Positions 16,421-25,987 of a stretch of 64,000 nt of DNA are shown here, piece by piece. The stretch's first letter is position 1; each line of letters opens with the position of its first letter. The DNA is taken from assembly GCF_001684965.1 (NCBI RefSeq), contig NZ_MAYG01000001.1:682001-746000 (forward strand), read 5' to 3'. The notes beneath the pieces were generated by a model, which saw nothing but the letters and a program-made list of their open reading frames with translations, did not search any database and was not told the DNA's origin. The position numbers were made by a program, and so were the translations under genes. The DNA comes from Chryseobacterium arthrosphaerae (GTDB taxonomy: Bacteria; Bacteroidota; Bacteroidia; Flavobacteriales; Weeksellaceae).

Positions 16421-17155
16421 ATGAATGATTTTATCAACGAACTACAATTAAAAATTGAAAGACTGGAAAACGAAATCAATTTCAAGAACGGACTGATCTC
16501 GCTATTGTCTCATGATTCAAAAGAACTGTTTGGAACCCTTCTGTGGCTTTTAGAAGAGCTGGAGCAGAAGACCATAAGTGAGGAAGATTTTTTTAAGTTG
16601 TTGCCACAGATAAAAAAAGATGCCCGGAAAAACCTGCAAACTATTCAGGACAGCGTTGCATGGCTAAAAACGCAATACGGGGAATTTAAGATTAAGCCCG
16701 TCAAAATTATGGTGATGGATCTTTTTCATCATTTAGAAGAGAAATATGCGGCTAAATTAAAAGAAAAAAACATCAGATTTTATTTTAAAGGAGATCACAA
16801 TGCATTGGTGACAGGCGACCGTATATTGCTCGAATATGTTTTAGACAAAATTTTTGATAATGCGGTAAAATACTCCTTTCCGGGGCAGGATGTTTATCTG
16901 CAGGAAGTTACAGAAGGTAATCAGGTTGTACTGTCTGTAATTGATTTCGGAACCGGAATGAATGAAAAGTATTTACCTGCGATCTACACCTATGATCATC
17001 CTGTATTCCTGGGAACTGCCGGTGAGAAAGGCGTTGGATTAAGTTTGAAAATTGTAAAAAATTTTATATCCTTGCTGAATGGAAACATCCAAATCATTTC
17101 CGCTGAAAATAAAGGCACTACGGTTTCCCTTTTTTTACATAAATTTATAGAATAA
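16421..17155 (+). CDS. Soluble sensor histidine kinase
   Basis: A 244-residue kinase without membrane segments or a recognised sensor domain. A short coiled coil (INELQLKIERLENEI) leads directly into the H box (LISLLSHDSKELFG, His31). The ATP-binding domain follows, with FDNAVKYSF (N box), VIDFGTGMNEKYL (G1) and GEKGVGLSLKIVKNF (G2). Its UAA overlaps the AUG of the response regulator by one base, so the two are translationally coupled. Because it has no sensor part, it probably takes its input from another protein. It lies next to the pilus-like cluster and is the best candidate for its control. Confidence 0.88.
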   Translation: MNDFINELQLKIERLENEINFKNGLISLLSHDSKELFGTLLWLLEELEQKTISEEDFFKLLPQIKKDARKNLQTIQDSVAWLKTQYGEFKIKPVKIMVMDLFHHLEEKYAAKLKEKNIRFYFKGDHNALVTGDRILLEYVLDKIFDNAVKYSFPGQDVYLQEVTEGNQVVLSVIDFGTGMNEKYLPAIYTYDHPVFLGTAGEKGVGLSLKIVKNFISLLNGNIQIISAENKGTTVSLFLHKFIE

Positions 17156-17799
17156 TGGGTTCAAAAGTAAACATTCGTATTGTAGTAGCAGATGATCATG
17201 GTATCGTTCGGATGGGTTTGATACAGACGATCAAACGGTTAAGACCCGATGCCGTCATTTCAGAAGTAGAGGATTATAAATCACTGTACAAATTAATTCT
17301 GAATGAAAAACCGGACCTGGCTATTATGGATGTAAATATGCCTAATGGTACTGTGCAGGAAGCGATAGATTATGTAAAAATTCACCAACCTGAATTGAAA
17401 ATTCTGATATTTTCTTCACAGGATGAAGAACTGTATGGGATGCGTTACCTGAAAATGGGTGCCGGTGGCTACTTAAGCAAACTAAGCTCTACTGAAGTAA
17501 TTGAGACTGCTTTAACGGCGATGCTTACTAAGGGCCGGTATGTAAGTGACCATATAAAAGAAGCTGTTTTCTTAGAATCATTAAATGGCACAGCCAAAAA
17601 TTCTCCTTTTGAAGCGTTATCGGACCGCGAATTGCAAATTGCGAATAAGCTTGCAGAAGGTCTTCCCCTTAAAGAAATCTCTAACCAGCTGAATCTCCAT
17701 TCATCAACGATCAGCACCTACAAAATAAGGTTGTTTGAGAAGTTAAAAATACGGTCTATACCCGAATTGGTGGAGATCCTCAGGATGTATAACCAATAG
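17155..17799 (+). CDS. LuxR/NarL-type response regulator
   Basis: A 214-residue regulator: receiver domain (IRIVVADDHGIVRMGL, phospho-acceptor Asp59 in LAIMDVNMP, conserved Lys in GGYLSKLSS) and a C-terminal LuxR-type helix-turn-helix (ALSDRELQIANKLAEGLPLKEISNQLNLHSSTISTYK). It would bind DNA when phosphorylated by the kinase encoded just before it. It is a clear paralogue of the regulator at 41044. The repeated TGTAGTG motifs before the pilin-like genes are a reasonable target guess, but this is untested. Confidence 0.92.
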   Translation: MGSKVNIRIVVADDHGIVRMGLIQTIKRLRPDAVISEVEDYKSLYKLILNEKPDLAIMDVNMPNGTVQEAIDYVKIHQPELKILIFSSQDEELYGMRYLKMGAGGYLSKLSSTEVIETALTAMLTKGRYVSDHIKEAVFLESLNGTAKNSPFEALSDRELQIANKLAEGLPLKEISNQLNLHSSTISTYKIRLFEKLKIRSIPELVEILRMYNQ

Positions 17800-18209
17800 A
17801 TATTCTATCATAAAAATCTGATTGAAATTCAATGGGATTATATTAAATGCTGCAGCGGATTTTGCAATGCAGATGAGAGAGATATGGAGTGTTTGCTGTT
17901 GTTATCAATCTACGCTGCCAAATAGAGATTCCAGAAGATTTTTATATCTCAAGGGTACTTTTTTTAGTTTCATAATACCAATGACTTCTCTGAAAAATCC
18001 GGAATTTGCTTCAATTCATTTGAAATAATCATGTATAAATGTTTATTGTCAAATTTACTGTAATGTAATACAAATAATTTCGTATTTTGGTTTGCCTGTT
18101 AAAATAATAATTCAAAGCATTTAAAAATATTTAAAATATAAACTTTAATGCGGTGATTATCATTTTTTAATAATTGAAATAGAAAAATCTCTAATTGTTG
18201 ATATAATAT
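17800..18209. other. Spacer before the hybrid kinase, no gene seen
   Basis: About 410 AT-rich bases. A 68-codon open frame at 17822-18028 has no recognisable features and an odd composition (MQMREIWSVCCCYQ), so I do not call it. No clear terminator or promoter was identified. Confidence 0.4.
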
Positions 18210-21200
18210 ATGAAGAAGTATCCAATTCCTGCGAATGAAGAAGGGAGAATGAAAAAACTGGAGTATTTTGATCTTTTAAACCTTGAAAAAGATCCCCAGT
18301 TAGACATTTTTGCAGAAACAGCATGCCTGGTGACAGACTGCCCCGCAGCGCTTATTGCTATGATGGAAAGCGAAACCCAGACCATTCAGAGCTGTGTAGG
18401 ACTTGCCCTTGACTTTGTAGACAGAAAAAACACGGTATGCCAGTATTCTATTGCAAGTGGAGATATCCTCATTATCAATGATACTCTGTTAGACGAAAGA
18501 TCATCTGATAACCCGCTTATTCTGGCTGGTGGCATTCGGTTTTATGCAGGAATACCACTTATTGATGATGAAGGATTCGTATTAGGAACCATCTGTGTTA
18601 TTGATTATAAACCCAAAACAATTACCAGCGATCAGATTTCAACCCTAAAAAAAATAGGAGAGGCCATCACCAAAATACTGATGGCAAAAAGGAAGAATAT
18701 TGAGGCTGAGTATTTTCAAAAAACGTTTACCATTTCTAATAATCTGATCTGTGTTCTGGATAAAGATTTTTTATTGAAAGAGAGTAACCCGGCCTTTGAA
18801 AAAACCTTTCAAATGGATAAAGGGCATCTTCTCAATCAGAATTTTCTCGATCTGATCGGAAGTCATAATTCTCAACTTCAACTATTTTCCAAAAATCTAC
18901 CCGATACAGATGAAGAAGTGACATTTACTACTTCAACAAACATAGGTAACACCCAAACCATCATTATTGAATGGTATTTAAAACTCAATCAAAATCATTC
19001 AGAGATTTTTTGTTTCGGAATTAACATCACTCAGCGAATCGAAGAAAAGCTTAAACTTGAAAGCTCTGAACGCCGCTTCAGAAGCTTCTTTGAAAATGCT
19101 ATTGGCCTGATGAGCATGCATGATATGGAAGGAAATATCATTGCTGTCAACGAAAAAGGCAGGGAAACCCTTCAATATTCTGCCGAAGAGGTTGAAAAGT
19201 TGAATTTAAAAGACCTTGTTCCCCAAAAAAACTGGCCTCTTTTGGAGCAATATCTCGAACGAATCAACAAAAGTCAGGAAGATTTCGGAACTATGATCCT
19301 GAGAACAAAAGGAGGTGAGGATATTGTCTGGATGTATCATAATCTCGTGGAGATCGATAAAGAAGGAAATCCATATGTGGTGAGTACTGCCCTGAATGTG
19401 ACTGAAAGAATTACCTTGGAAAAAGATCTTGTTCATACCAAAAAGATGTTGGAACAGACCAGTGCCGTTGCCCAGGTGGGAGGATGGGAAGTTAACCTGA
19501 AAAACAATACTGTTCTCTGGTCACAGTCTACCAGGGAAATCCATAAAATAGATAAAAATTTCCAGCCCGATCTTGAAAATGCACTGGGTTTCTACAGTGA
19601 GAAAAGCCGTGAGAAACTGGAATTATTGTTCGAAAAAGCTGTAAAAGAAGGCATTCCCTATGATGAAGAATTACAGCTTGTGCAAAATGACGGTATGATG
19701 ATCTGGGTAAGGGTAAAAGGCATACCGGAATTTGAAGACGGAGTATGCACCAGGGTCTATGGAATCATTCAGAATATTGATAACTTCAAGAATATTTATC
19801 TTGAACTGGCCAAAAAAGAGGCTATGCTGCAGTCTTTTGTAAAATACGTACCTTCTACAGTAGCGATGTTTGACAAAGATCTTAATTACCTTTCCGTAAG
19901 CAGAAGCTGGAAAGATGAATTCCAGATGAACGACATCAGGCTTATTGGCGAAAACATGTTTAAGATTTCCCCCAATGTACCGGATGAAAGAATAAAAATA
20001 TACCAGGATGCACTGGCAGGAAAGGCTTACAAAAATGAAGATATGGCCATCGAAGTTCCAGGTAAAGGCATCATTCAGCATTATAATATAGAAGTTACTC
20101 CATGGTATCTTTCGAGTAATGTCATAGGCGGAATTATTGTTTCTGCACAGAATATTACAGCCTCTGTGAAAATCAATAAAGAGCTGAAAAATGCGAAGAA
20201 AATGGCAGATATTGCGAGTAAAGCAAAGACTGAATTCTTAGCCAATATGAGCCATGAAATCCGAACCCCGCTGAACGGTGTTATCGGGTTCTCTGATCTT
20301 CTTTTGAAAACGCCATTGAATGATATACAGACTCAATACCTCAATTATATCAATGAATCAGGGGAGAATTTACTGAATATCATCAACGATATACTTGATT
20401 TTTCCAAGGTAGAATCCGGAAAAATGGATCTGGTTGTTGACAGGTCCAATATTTATGACATGGTAAGCCAGGTCATCAATGTAATTCTTTACCAGTCGCA
20501 GAAAAAAAATATTGAGTTACTGCTGAATATAGAACAGGGACTCCCTGAAACCATCTGGCTGGATGAATCACGGCTGAAACAGATTTTGGTCAACCTTCTT
20601 GGAAATGCAGTGAAATTTACAGAACAGGGAGAAATAGAACTTAAAGTAGAAAAACTGAATCTGGACAGTAAGAATATCAAATTGAGATTTTCCGTAAGAG
20701 ATACGGGAATTGGTATCCCCAAGGAAAAACAGCAGCATATTTTCAATGCATTTACCCAGGAAAACAGTTCTATCAGCAAACGGTATGGAGGAACAGGTCT
20801 CGGACTGACCATTTCAAATAATATTCTGAAATATATGGGAAGTAGCCTGTCATTGTTGAGCGAAGTTCAGAAAGGATCTGTTTTCTATTTTGACATAGAA
20901 GTACCTTACGAAATATCTGACCGTCATGAAAATGAGGACCTGAAAATAAACAAGGTGCTGATTGTAGATGATAATGAAGCCAACAGGATTATTATTCAGC
21001 ATATGCTTGCCTATAAAAATATAGATTCAAAGCTTGCAGCCAACGGAATGGAAGCTCTTCAGATATTACTTGCAGGAGAGCGTTTTGATGTCATTCTGAT
21101 GGATTATCATATGCCGGTTATTTCCGGGCTGGAAACGATCGAAAAAATCAGGGAACTCTTCAACAAACAGCATGAATCTTCTCCTTTGATTATTCTTCAC

Positions 21201-22118
21201 ACGTCTTCTGAGGAACACGATGTTATTAATTCTTTCCGCCAGGAAAACAATTCATATTTCCTGCTGAAGCCTATCAAGTCTGAAGAGCTTTATAAAACAT
21301 TAAGAACAGCTGTGAAAAATACAGAAAAAGAGACAACCGTTACCGTACAACCTGAAACAGAAATATCCATACTGATGCAGTCTCCGAAAGTTTTACTGGT
21401 AGATGATAACCCGGTCAATATGGTTCTTAACCATAAAATGATGCGTTCACTGGTTCCGGATGCACAGCTTACAGAAGCTACGGATGGGCTGCAGGCTGTT
21501 TTGCAGTGTAAAGAAAAAACATTCGACATCATTTTAATGGATGTTCAGATGCCGGTAATGGATGGTATTGAAGCTACTAAACAAATCCGTTTACTCCCGG
21601 AATATTCCAATGTTCCGATTATTGGTGTAACTGCAGGTAATGTTCTTGGAGAGAAAGAAAAGTGCCTGGATTCCGGGATGAATGACTTCCTGCCTAAACC
21701 TTTAAGACAGGCTGATCTACTGGAAATGCTGAAAAATCATATCGGTAATGAAAATAATACTCTTTCCGGAGATTCTGCTACTAAGAAAACCTACCTGGAT
21801 ATCAACCTCCTGAATGAACAAATAGGGGATGACGATGAGGATTTCAGAAAAACATTTTTGAACCTTGTAATAGATCAACTTACTCAGGCTGAGGAAAATA
21901 TCAAAAAAAGCACAGCTGAAAAAGACAGTGCCGGCTTGAAACTGATTCTTCACAAGCTCAAAGGAACGGCAGGAACAGCAGGACTGATAAGTCTTACTGA
22001 ACGTACTGCAAGTTGGGAAAATAAAACAGATCCTGAGATGGATTTTATTTCCATGGAAGAAGAAATTATCCAGGAGATAAAAACCGGTTTACAGTTAATT
22101 AAAAATCTGATACAATAA
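18210..22118 (+). CDS. Hybrid sensor histidine kinase (GAF-PAS4-HK-REC2-Hpt)
   Basis: A 1302-residue cytoplasmic phosphorelay protein. The order of domains is a GAF domain (about 20-160), four PAS domains (about 165-280, 285-405, 410-530 and 535-660), a HisKA domain with His682 (FLANMSHEIRTPLNG), an ATPase domain (GIPKEKQQHIFNAFTQ, GGTGLGLTISNNIL), two receiver domains (Asp965 in VILMDYHMP and Asp1111 in IILMDVQMP), and a C-terminal Hpt domain with His1248 (LHKLKGTAGT). All steps of a relay are in one chain, but no separate output regulator lies next to it. There is no membrane segment, so the signal should be cytoplasmic. Confidence 0.93.
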   Translation: MKKYPIPANEEGRMKKLEYFDLLNLEKDPQLDIFAETACLVTDCPAALIAMMESETQTIQSCVGLALDFVDRKNTVCQYSIASGDILIINDTLLDERSSDNPLILAGGIRFYAGIPLIDDEGFVLGTICVIDYKPKTITSDQISTLKKIGEAITKILMAKRKNIEAEYFQKTFTISNNLICVLDKDFLLKESNPAFEKTFQMDKGHLLNQNFLDLIGSHNSQLQLFSKNLPDTDEEVTFTTSTNIGNTQTIIIEWYLKLNQNHSEIFCFGINITQRIEEKLKLESSERRFRSFFENAIGLMSMHDMEGNIIAVNEKGRETLQYSAEEVEKLNLKDLVPQKNWPLLEQYLERINKSQEDFGTMILRTKGGEDIVWMYHNLVEIDKEGNPYVVSTALNVTERITLEKDLVHTKKMLEQTSAVAQVGGWEVNLKNNTVLWSQSTREIHKIDKNFQPDLENALGFYSEKSREKLELLFEKAVKEGIPYDEELQLVQNDGMMIWVRVKGIPEFEDGVCTRVYGIIQNIDNFKNIYLELAKKEAMLQSFVKYVPSTVAMFDKDLNYLSVSRSWKDEFQMNDIRLIGENMFKISPNVPDERIKIYQDALAGKAYKNEDMAIEVPGKGIIQHYNIEVTPWYLSSNVIGGIIVSAQNITASVKINKELKNAKKMADIASKAKTEFLANMSHEIRTPLNGVIGFSDLLLKTPLNDIQTQYLNYINESGENLLNIINDILDFSKVESGKMDLVVDRSNIYDMVSQVINVILYQSQKKNIELLLNIEQGLPETIWLDESRLKQILVNLLGNAVKFTEQGEIELKVEKLNLDSKNIKLRFSVRDTGIGIPKEKQQHIFNAFTQENSSISKRYGGTGLGLTISNNILKYMGSSLSLLSEVQKGSVFYFDIEVPYEISDRHENEDLKINKVLIVDDNEANRIIIQHMLAYKNIDSKLAANGMEALQILLAGERFDVILMDYHMPVISGLETIEKIRELFNKQHESSPLIILHTSSEEHDVINSFRQENNSYFLLKPIKSEELYKTLRTAVKNTEKETTVTVQPETEISILMQSPKVLLVDDNPVNMVLNHKMMRSLVPDAQLTEATDGLQAVLQCKEKTFDIILMDVQMPVMDGIEATKQIRLLPEYSNVPIIGVTAGNVLGEKEKCLDSGMNDFLPKPLRQADLLEMLKNHIGNENNTLSGDSATKKTYLDINLLNEQIGDDDEDFRKTFLNLVIDQLTQAEENIKKSTAEKDSAGLKLILHKLKGTAGTAGLISLTERTASWENKTDPEMDFISMEEEIIQEIKTGLQLIKNLIQ

Positions 22119-22285
22119 AAAACTGAAATGATACGGATTCTAACCATCGAAGGTATGTTGCCGGAGCTGTGGTTTGTCCTGTGATAAAGCTTAAATTACT
22201 GATTAATAATTTGGTCATAGCTAACTATGGCAGAATCGAGACAGCAGTTATTTGCAAAGGCTGTCATCCCTCAATTTCTGCAAAT

Positions 22286-22325
22286 AAAACCTCGAAAATC
22301 CTGGATTTTCAAGGTTTTATTTTTT
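22286..22325 (+). terminator. Terminator of the hybrid kinase gene
   Basis: AAAACCTcGAAAATC pairs with GATTTTCaAGGTTTT (one mismatch, 3-nt loop) and is followed by a T-rich run. It also sits just past the end of the convergent DUF892 gene and may serve both. Confidence 0.8.
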
Positions 22326-22370
22326 ATATATTCTTTGTCTTTTTCAGATTCCGGTTTTTATGCGGAATGA

Positions 22371-22940
22371 TTACAGCGCTTTAGTATTCAGGCCAACGTC
22401 TGCAATTTTACTAAGTAATTTATCACATTTTTTTTCTTCATTGAGGGTGGCTAAAAGATTTTTCAGACATACATTTTCCTTAAGGACTTTTGCATAAGCA
22501 GCCAGTGTACCATAGGTTGCAATCTCATAATGTTCTATTTTCTGTGCGGCAGCTATTATTCCTGCATCTCTTACAGTCCCTGCTTCAGTTTCTTCAATGA
22601 TGCTCTTTCCTTCATCAAGAAGGCCCTGCATGGCATCGCATTTTTTTGCCTGTGCTTTCTTTTTCAGTGCTTTGAAACATTCTGTGAGTCTTTTTACGTG
22701 CATTTCAGTTTCCATTAAATGATTTTCAATAGCTAGCCTGAGCTTTTTGTCTGTCGCATTTTTATGCATTCTGGGTAAGGCCTTTACCAATGCTTTTTCT
22801 GCCCAGTAGATGTCTTTGAGACCATCTTCAAATAAATCTTCCAATCCTTTAGAAGCATTCTTTTTAGCAGGAGCTTTTTTTGTATTACCTGCCGGTACCT
22901 TTTTTACAGAAGCTTTTTTTGTTACGTTTTTGGTTGCCAT
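22371..22940 (-). CDS. Ferritin-like DUF892 (YciE/YciF) protein
   Basis: From ATG 22940 the product is 189 residues. Residues 1-35 are a Lys/Ala-rich, probably disordered tail (KKVPAGNTKKAPAKKNAS). Then comes the DUF892 four-helix domain: LEDLFEDGLKDIYWAEKALVKALPRM, HLMETEMHVKRLTECF, and QKIEHYEIATYGTL, with Glu and His residues placed as in ferritin-like metal sites. YciE/YciF proteins are linked to stress response in other bacteria. An upstream Met 45 codons earlier would add a stretch unlike the family, so I chose the start just before the Lys-rich tail. The basic tail might touch DNA or RNA. Confidence 0.85.
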   Translation of the reverse strand: MATKNVTKKASVKKVPAGNTKKAPAKKNASKGLEDLFEDGLKDIYWAEKALVKALPRMHKNATDKKLRLAIENHLMETEMHVKRLTECFKALKKKAQAKKCDAMQGLLDEGKSIIEETEAGTVRDAGIIAAAQKIEHYEIATYGTLAAYAKVLKENVCLKNLLATLNEEKKCDKLLSKIADVGLNTKAL

Positions 22941-23273
22941 AATATTATATTTTGTGTGATTATTTTTAATCTGCTGCAATTCTAGGACCATTTGTGTCTC
23001 ATGGGTCATAAGTTGATTTTCTGAAAAGTATAAATATTGTATCCGGACGATCCGGCAGGACAAGTTGAAATACATGTGATGGAATGCCTGTTAAAGGCAA
23101 ACGATGTATATTTAAATCAGATCCTTTACCCTTGGCACATTGCGATTCTGTAAGATGTATGGCCGTCTGAATCTTATTAAACCATTCACAGATAAAATAC
23201 AGTCATTAACAGATATAATTATGGCTCCTTACGCAATGAAACTACTTTTGCTACCATTAAAAAACATTTAAAT
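22941..23273. other. Divergent spacer with a possible -7 element
   Basis: The 333 bp between two divergent genes hold no reading frame of note. TACTTTTG at 23243-23250 matches TAnnTTTG and is about 24 bp before the plus-strand gene at 23274, but no TTG sits at the expected distance. Confidence 0.4.
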
Positions 23274-23612
23274 ATGAAATCGATCAAAATTTTATTCATC
23301 GTTCTGAGCTTATTGCCATTTCATGACCTTACCGGCCAAATATTAAAAGGGAAGATCACAGATGAAAAAACAGCAAAACCTTTGGCTGGAGCATTGATCA
23401 CTTTTAAAAGGGTTGATGATAATGTAACAGGCAAAATATCAGCGAATGACAAAGGTGTTTATCAGCTTCCCGAATCTTTTGAAAAAGGTAATTATGAATT
23501 TGAAATAAGCTTAAAAGGATATAAAACAAAAAGTTTCTGTGTTCTTTTCCGAAAAGATACAGTTCTGGATATCCCTATGGCTTTAAACGTAGATGAAAAA
23601 AAGTTCGATTAA
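23274..23612 (+). CDS. Small secreted carboxypeptidase-regulatory-like domain protein
   Basis: A 112-residue protein with a signal peptide (about 1-21, ending DLTGQ) followed by a single carboxypeptidase-D regulatory-like domain: ILKGKITDEKTAKPLAGALITF, then GVYQLPESFEKGNYEFEISLKGYKT. In Bacteroidetes this domain is normally the N-terminal part of TonB-type outer-membrane receptors. The receptor-like protein encoded 14 bp downstream lacks it. The two may therefore be split parts of one functional unit. No frameshift is seen, since both have their own signal peptide. Confidence 0.75.
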   Translation: MKSIKILFIVLSLLPFHDLTGQILKGKITDEKTAKPLAGALITFKRVDDNVTGKISANDKGVYQLPESFEKGNYEFEISLKGYKTKSFCVLFRKDTVLDIPMALNVDEKKFD

Positions 23613-23626
23613 AAAAATATCATTGA

Positions 23627-25768
23627 ATGAAAAAAATTATAGTTTCTATTGCTTTATTAGCAGGAATTCCTACCCTTGCACAGTCAACAAACGATACCAT
23701 CAGGAAGCCGGAAAATCAAATAGAAGGAGTTACCATTACCGCAAGAAAACCTACAGTAGAATCAAAAGCTGACCGAACTGTTTTTAATGTGTCCAACAGT
23801 TCTATCCTGGCAGGAAATGCCACCTGGGATGTCCTGAAACTGACTCCCTTGCTGAATATTGATAATAATGATAATATAAATGCCGGGGGAGAATTGGTGA
23901 CAGTTTACATTAATGACAGAAAATCGGTATTTACAGGCAAGCAGTTAAAAGATTATCTGCAAACGATTCCTGCTGATAACCTGATGAAAATTGAGGTGAT
24001 CACAAGCCCGTCATCCCGTTATGAAGCCAGAGGACCGGTAGTGAATATCGTATTGAAAAAAAATGATGATGAGGGAATTAAAGGCAGTGTGACGTTTAAT
24101 AACAAACAGAGAAACAAAAATATACAGTATACTAATGCCAATCTTAACTACCATAAGAAAAATTTTACCCAGACCCTGATCGGAAGTTATAATAACGGTG
24201 CTGGTTTCCAGAGAAATACCTTTGTAAACAGTTTGTATAAAGATAATGACGTTACCACCACTGCCAACGAATCGGTAGGGTATGATAAGACACCTTCTCT
24301 GTCTTCCACTTCCGAATATGACCTGAATGCTAAAAATAAGATAGGACTTATTCTTGAATATTTTCAGAGTAAAAATACTTCAGGTTCTTATGCTGATATC
24401 AGCAGGACCAAAAACGGGGAATTCTTTGATGCCTACCGCCAGGATCAGGATGTCATCGGCCGTAACCGTACATTGGGGACAAATGCTTTTTACAAGTATT
24501 ATGATAAAGAAAAAAACAGGATTCTGGATATTAATCTGGGCTTCAATTATAATTCCCAGAATGAGCTGAGCACCTTTTTAAAAACCTCTCCCGCCTCAGG
24601 CATTATCAATCAATTGGGTATAAATTCTGATGCACAGTTACGCAATTATTATTTTAAGGCAGATTATGTTCATTCGCTTGGAACCGGGGGAAGTTTTGAA
24701 GCAGGCGGAAAAATGGATTTCAATAACAATATGATCCGGAATACACTTTCCGGAAACAATGCTGATAACCTGCGTCCGCACGATGTTTTTCATTATGAGG
24801 AAAATATCAGTTCCCTCTATATGAACTACAGCAAAACATTCTTCGGAAAACTGGAAACAAGGGTTGGGCTACGGTATGAGCATATCAATTACACAGCGAA
24901 GCAGGATGTGGCCGGCACGGAAAGAAAAGAGTCCTACGGCAACTTCCTTCCTGACTTATTGCTGAAATATTCTTTCTCAAAGAATTATGACCTGAGTTTA
25001 ACCTATAACCGTGTTCTGTGGCGACCATTGTATCATGAGTTTAATCCTTTCCTTTTTCCTTCCAATGACGGTACTTTCTTCCGTGGCAATATGGATATCA
25101 ACCCAAACCTGAGCCACAGGCTTTACATGAAATTCGGATTCCTGAAAAAATATTTCATCTCGGCAAGGTATAACTACACAGACAGGGATTACTGGAGGTC
25201 TTTTGTAGAAGAGGGTGGCAAAATGGTTTCCCTGCCGGTTAATCTGAACGGAAAAGTGCAGAAATATAACCTTTTTGCCAATACGAACCAGACTTTCCTC
25301 AAAAACAGGCTGAACATCAATCTAGGGGTAGGATGGAATTATATAGACAACCATGATTTCAATGAAGTGAATAATCTCGCAAGCAGAGACTATATCAGTT
25401 ATATGGAAGCTTCAGCCAATCTTTCTTATACCAATCTTTTTAACAAAAATATAAACCTGAGTGCCTCGGTAAATGTTTTCAATCAGAACTATGGAAACTC
25501 TCTCGCCAATACAACAAATGTCTTCCATAACATCTCTGCTACCAAAATATTCCCGAAAACACAGATGGAGGTAAGTTTGCAGCTGATGAATATTTTTAAA
25601 CGACCTGTTTTCGACAATACAATGTATAGCGAGACCGGAACTTTCAGATCGGAGATGAGAGCAGACTGGTACGGATTCTCACTTTCATTTGTGAAACGTT
25701 TTGGAAACCAGAAAGTAAAAGAAAATACTAAAACAGAGGTAGAGAAAAATAAAAACACTGAAAAATAA
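23627..25768 (+). CDS. Outer-membrane TonB-receptor-like beta-barrel protein
   Basis: A 713-residue protein with a signal peptide (1-18, ending TLAQ) and a plug-like domain (GVTITARKPTVESKADRTVFNV to IEVITSPSSRYEARGPVVNIVL, about 30-150). The barrel of the OMP_b-brl_3 type starts at about 160 and is full of alternating aromatic strands, for example KKYFISARYNYTDRDYW. The end is a Lys/Glu/Asn-rich tail rather than the usual terminal Phe; the last aromatic strand (YGFSLSFVKRFG) lies about 20 residues before it. The regulatory-like N-terminal domain is missing and is encoded by the preceding small gene. The substrate is unknown. Confidence 0.85.
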   Translation: MKKIIVSIALLAGIPTLAQSTNDTIRKPENQIEGVTITARKPTVESKADRTVFNVSNSSILAGNATWDVLKLTPLLNIDNNDNINAGGELVTVYINDRKSVFTGKQLKDYLQTIPADNLMKIEVITSPSSRYEARGPVVNIVLKKNDDEGIKGSVTFNNKQRNKNIQYTNANLNYHKKNFTQTLIGSYNNGAGFQRNTFVNSLYKDNDVTTTANESVGYDKTPSLSSTSEYDLNAKNKIGLILEYFQSKNTSGSYADISRTKNGEFFDAYRQDQDVIGRNRTLGTNAFYKYYDKEKNRILDINLGFNYNSQNELSTFLKTSPASGIINQLGINSDAQLRNYYFKADYVHSLGTGGSFEAGGKMDFNNNMIRNTLSGNNADNLRPHDVFHYEENISSLYMNYSKTFFGKLETRVGLRYEHINYTAKQDVAGTERKESYGNFLPDLLLKYSFSKNYDLSLTYNRVLWRPLYHEFNPFLFPSNDGTFFRGNMDINPNLSHRLYMKFGFLKKYFISARYNYTDRDYWRSFVEEGGKMVSLPVNLNGKVQKYNLFANTNQTFLKNRLNINLGVGWNYIDNHDFNEVNNLASRDYISYMEASANLSYTNLFNKNINLSASVNVFNQNYGNSLANTTNVFHNISATKIFPKTQMEVSLQLMNIFKRPVFDNTMYSETGTFRSEMRADWYGFSLSFVKRFGNQKVKENTKTEVEKNKNTEK

Positions 25769-25987
25769 AGATTCCATGCACCGAAATATAAAATTTCCTA
25801 AAACCATGTGTTTATCTTTTGTAACTTTAAAACGTGCTCCTGTATCATTCTTGGGAATGATGGTCAGCGGTATGATAAACCAGAATCCGGGATCACCATA
25901 AATACCGGTAAGAAAAAGAAATAAGTGAACAGAAAAGTTCTGTATTACAAAAAGGCAGAATGAAATAGCCTGTATAAAATAAATCGT

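Noticed and set aside
17822-18028. 68-codon frame in the spacer before the hybrid kinase
   Set aside because: Odd composition and no features; probably chance.
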